Of a stretch of DNA of 6,896 nucleotides, positions 6,210-6,896 are shown piece by piece. This DNA comes from JAXGPP01 sp964436865. GTDB lineage: Bacteria > Planctomycetota > Planctomycetia > Pirellulales > Thermoguttaceae. The notes beneath the pieces were generated by a model that worked only from the letters and a program-made list of their open reading frames with translations, searched no databases and had not been told where the DNA came from. The DNA lies in the NCBI GenBank assembly GCA_964436865.1, contig CAYTFK010000358.1:1-6896 (forward strand), written 5' to 3'. The position numbers were made by a program, and so were the translations under genes. How positions within the stretch are numbered: position 1 is the first letter of the stretch; every line of letters starts with the position of its first letter.

Positions 6210-6391
6210 AGCGGCGTGATCTGATCGCTCACCTTCGACACCACGGGTGCCTGTTGATCCGCGAGGGGCGGCGGCATTCCTGGTGGGGCAATCCAGCAGA
6301 CAATCGACGCTCCGCCGTGCCACGGCACTCCGAAATCCCCGAACCGTTGGCGAGGAAGATCTGCCGGGATCTCGGTATTCCGGAACCATAA
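6206..6391 (+). CDS. hicA: HicA-family mRNA interferase toxin
   Basis: A 61-residue toxin starting at GTG 6206, inside an uninterrupted frame that begins far upstream (from 5786) and so hides it. HicA is a small double-stranded-RNA-binding-like ribonuclease that cleaves mRNA and blocks translation until bound by HicB. MKRRDLIAHLRHHGCLLIRE (1-20) is the opening helix and strand. His24 in GRRHSWW (21-27) is at the position of the catalytic histidine of the usual G-S-H motif. NRRSAVPRHSEIP (33-45) is the second conserved segment, and ARKICRDLGI (49-58) the last helix. The length is normal and no residue appears missing, so the toxin is probably active. The four-base overlap with hicB and absence of its own ribosome site point to coupled translation. 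Confidence 0.9.
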   Translation: MKRRDLIAHLRHHGCLLIREGRRHSWWGNPADNRRSAVPRHSEIPEPLARKICRDLGIPEP

Positions 6392-6432
6392 GCCTGGTAA
6401 CCGCTAAGCAATGCGTGCTGGAAACCGAAGAC

Positions 6433-6452
6433 TCCCGCCCAGGGGCGAGTAT
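6433..6452 (+). terminator. Weak stem-loop downstream of hicA
   Basis: Within ACTCCCGCCCAGGGGCGAGT (6430-6449 region) the ends ACTC and GAGT pair, and CCC-type bases inside pair with GGG after a two-base bulge. It lies about 40 bases after the hicA stop and has no following T run, so a terminator role is only possible. Confidence 0.15.
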
Positions 6453-6567
6453 GGCGCGAGCGTCACATGCCGGGCGGTTCCGGCGGCCAATGCAAGTCGT
6501 TAGGCAGCGACGGCGGGGCGCTGTGCAACGGTAGACGCAGCGACCAAATGGGACTGTAGGGGCCACA

Positions 6568-6896
6568 ATGGACGCCGCTGAATTCCGCCAACTGGCGCTG
6601 AGTCTCCCGGAGACGACGGAATCCGCCCCGTTGGGCGTGCCGGAGTTCCGCGTTCGCACGAAGACCTTCGCCTCCCTCGGCTATCCGGAAGGGGAACGCG
6701 GTACGGTCAAGCTGACACCGCGGGAGCAGGCAGAATACCTGGCGGCCGATCCCCACCACGTATTTCTCGCCAAGGGCGCACGAGGCCAGCGCGGCTGGAC
6801 CGTGGTGCATCTGGCCGACGCGAATCCGGAAATGCTCCGCGCGGCGATCCTTGCTGCGTGGCGAAACGCCGCACCCAGGCAGCTTCTCCGAGAATA
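6568..6896 (+). CDS. MmcQ/YjbR-family protein, cut at its last codon by the window edge
   Basis: An ATG at 6568 behind AGGGG (6558-6562, five-base spacer) opens 109 codons that run to the right edge, where the final two bases are TA. An A or G next would end the gene here, so it may be essentially complete. The product has the family's layout: EFRQLALSLPETTESAPLGV (5-24), PEFRVRTKTFASLGYPEGER (25-44), TVKLTPREQAEYLAADP (46-62) and a C-terminal RGWTVVHLADANPEMLRAAI (75-94). YjbR and relatives have a CyaY-like alpha/beta fold and have been proposed to bind DNA; the cellular role is unsettled. The 109-120-residue length is typical. It follows hicA by 176 bases in the same direction with its own ribosome site, so no functional tie is implied. 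Confidence 0.85.
   Translation, partial: MDAAEFRQLALSLPETTESAPLGVPEFRVRTKTFASLGYPEGERGTVKLTPREQAEYLAADPHHVFLAKGARGQRGWTVVHLADANPEMLRAAILAAWRNAAPRQLLRE

Noticed and set aside
6403..6505. An attC-like integron site after hicA: GTTAGGC at 6499-6505 and a roughly complementary arm beginning GCTAAGC at 6403, about 100 bases apart.
   Set aside because: The left arm lacks the required AAC of the R-box, the pairing is patchy, GTTRRRY heptamers are expected by chance several times in a window this size, and no second site flanks the other side of hicBA. A structure-based attC search would settle it.
5952..6659. A 235-codon minus-strand frame opposite hicBA.
   Set aside because: Arg/Ser/Ala-rich shadow of the well-supported plus-strand HicB and HicA genes.

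Overview
The window most resembles a high-G+C member of the Planctomycetota or a close relative. The evidence is a protein of repeated secretin N-modules without a barrel, and a DUF1559-like protein with an N-terminal phenylalanine/leucine-rich anchor; both are characteristic of that phylum. This is inference from gene families, since no rRNA or other phylogenetic marker is present.

Layout. Positions 1-954 (+) are the 3' part of a secretin N-domain-repeat protein whose start lies outside the window. A GC-rich stem-loop (954-976) separates it from a convergent minus-strand pair: an OPT-family oligopeptide transporter (3954 to 1936), followed downstream by a DUF1559-like membrane-anchored protein (1798 to 995). 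A 522-base region without a gene (3955-4476) lies between the divergent OPT gene and the next gene. It holds candidate promoters, a pair of mutually exclusive hairpins and an imperfect direct repeat.

From 4477 to the right edge everything reads on the plus strand and looks accessory. In order: a 182-aa protein that may be DUF7691-like; a protein resembling glycoside hydrolase family 12 (GH12, endo-beta-glucanase fold) with both catalytic glutamates apparently in place; a HicB/HicA toxin-antitoxin pair joined by a GTGA overlap, with hicA set inside a longer uninterrupted frame; and an MmcQ/YjbR-family protein cut at its last codon by the window edge.

Function as a whole. The left part is envelope and uptake biology: a secretin-like periplasmic module, a peptide transporter and an anchored surface protein. 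The right part reads as a run of small independent genes. A lone glycan-degrading enzyme and a toxin-antitoxin module in lower-G+C DNA fit a variable or transferred block, but no integrase, transposase, tRNA or clear attachment site is visible. I see no CRISPR array, rRNA, tRNA or insertion sequence. No convincing wholly new system was found. The most interesting leads are the GH12-like gene, the possible DUF7691 relative and the alternative-hairpin leader.
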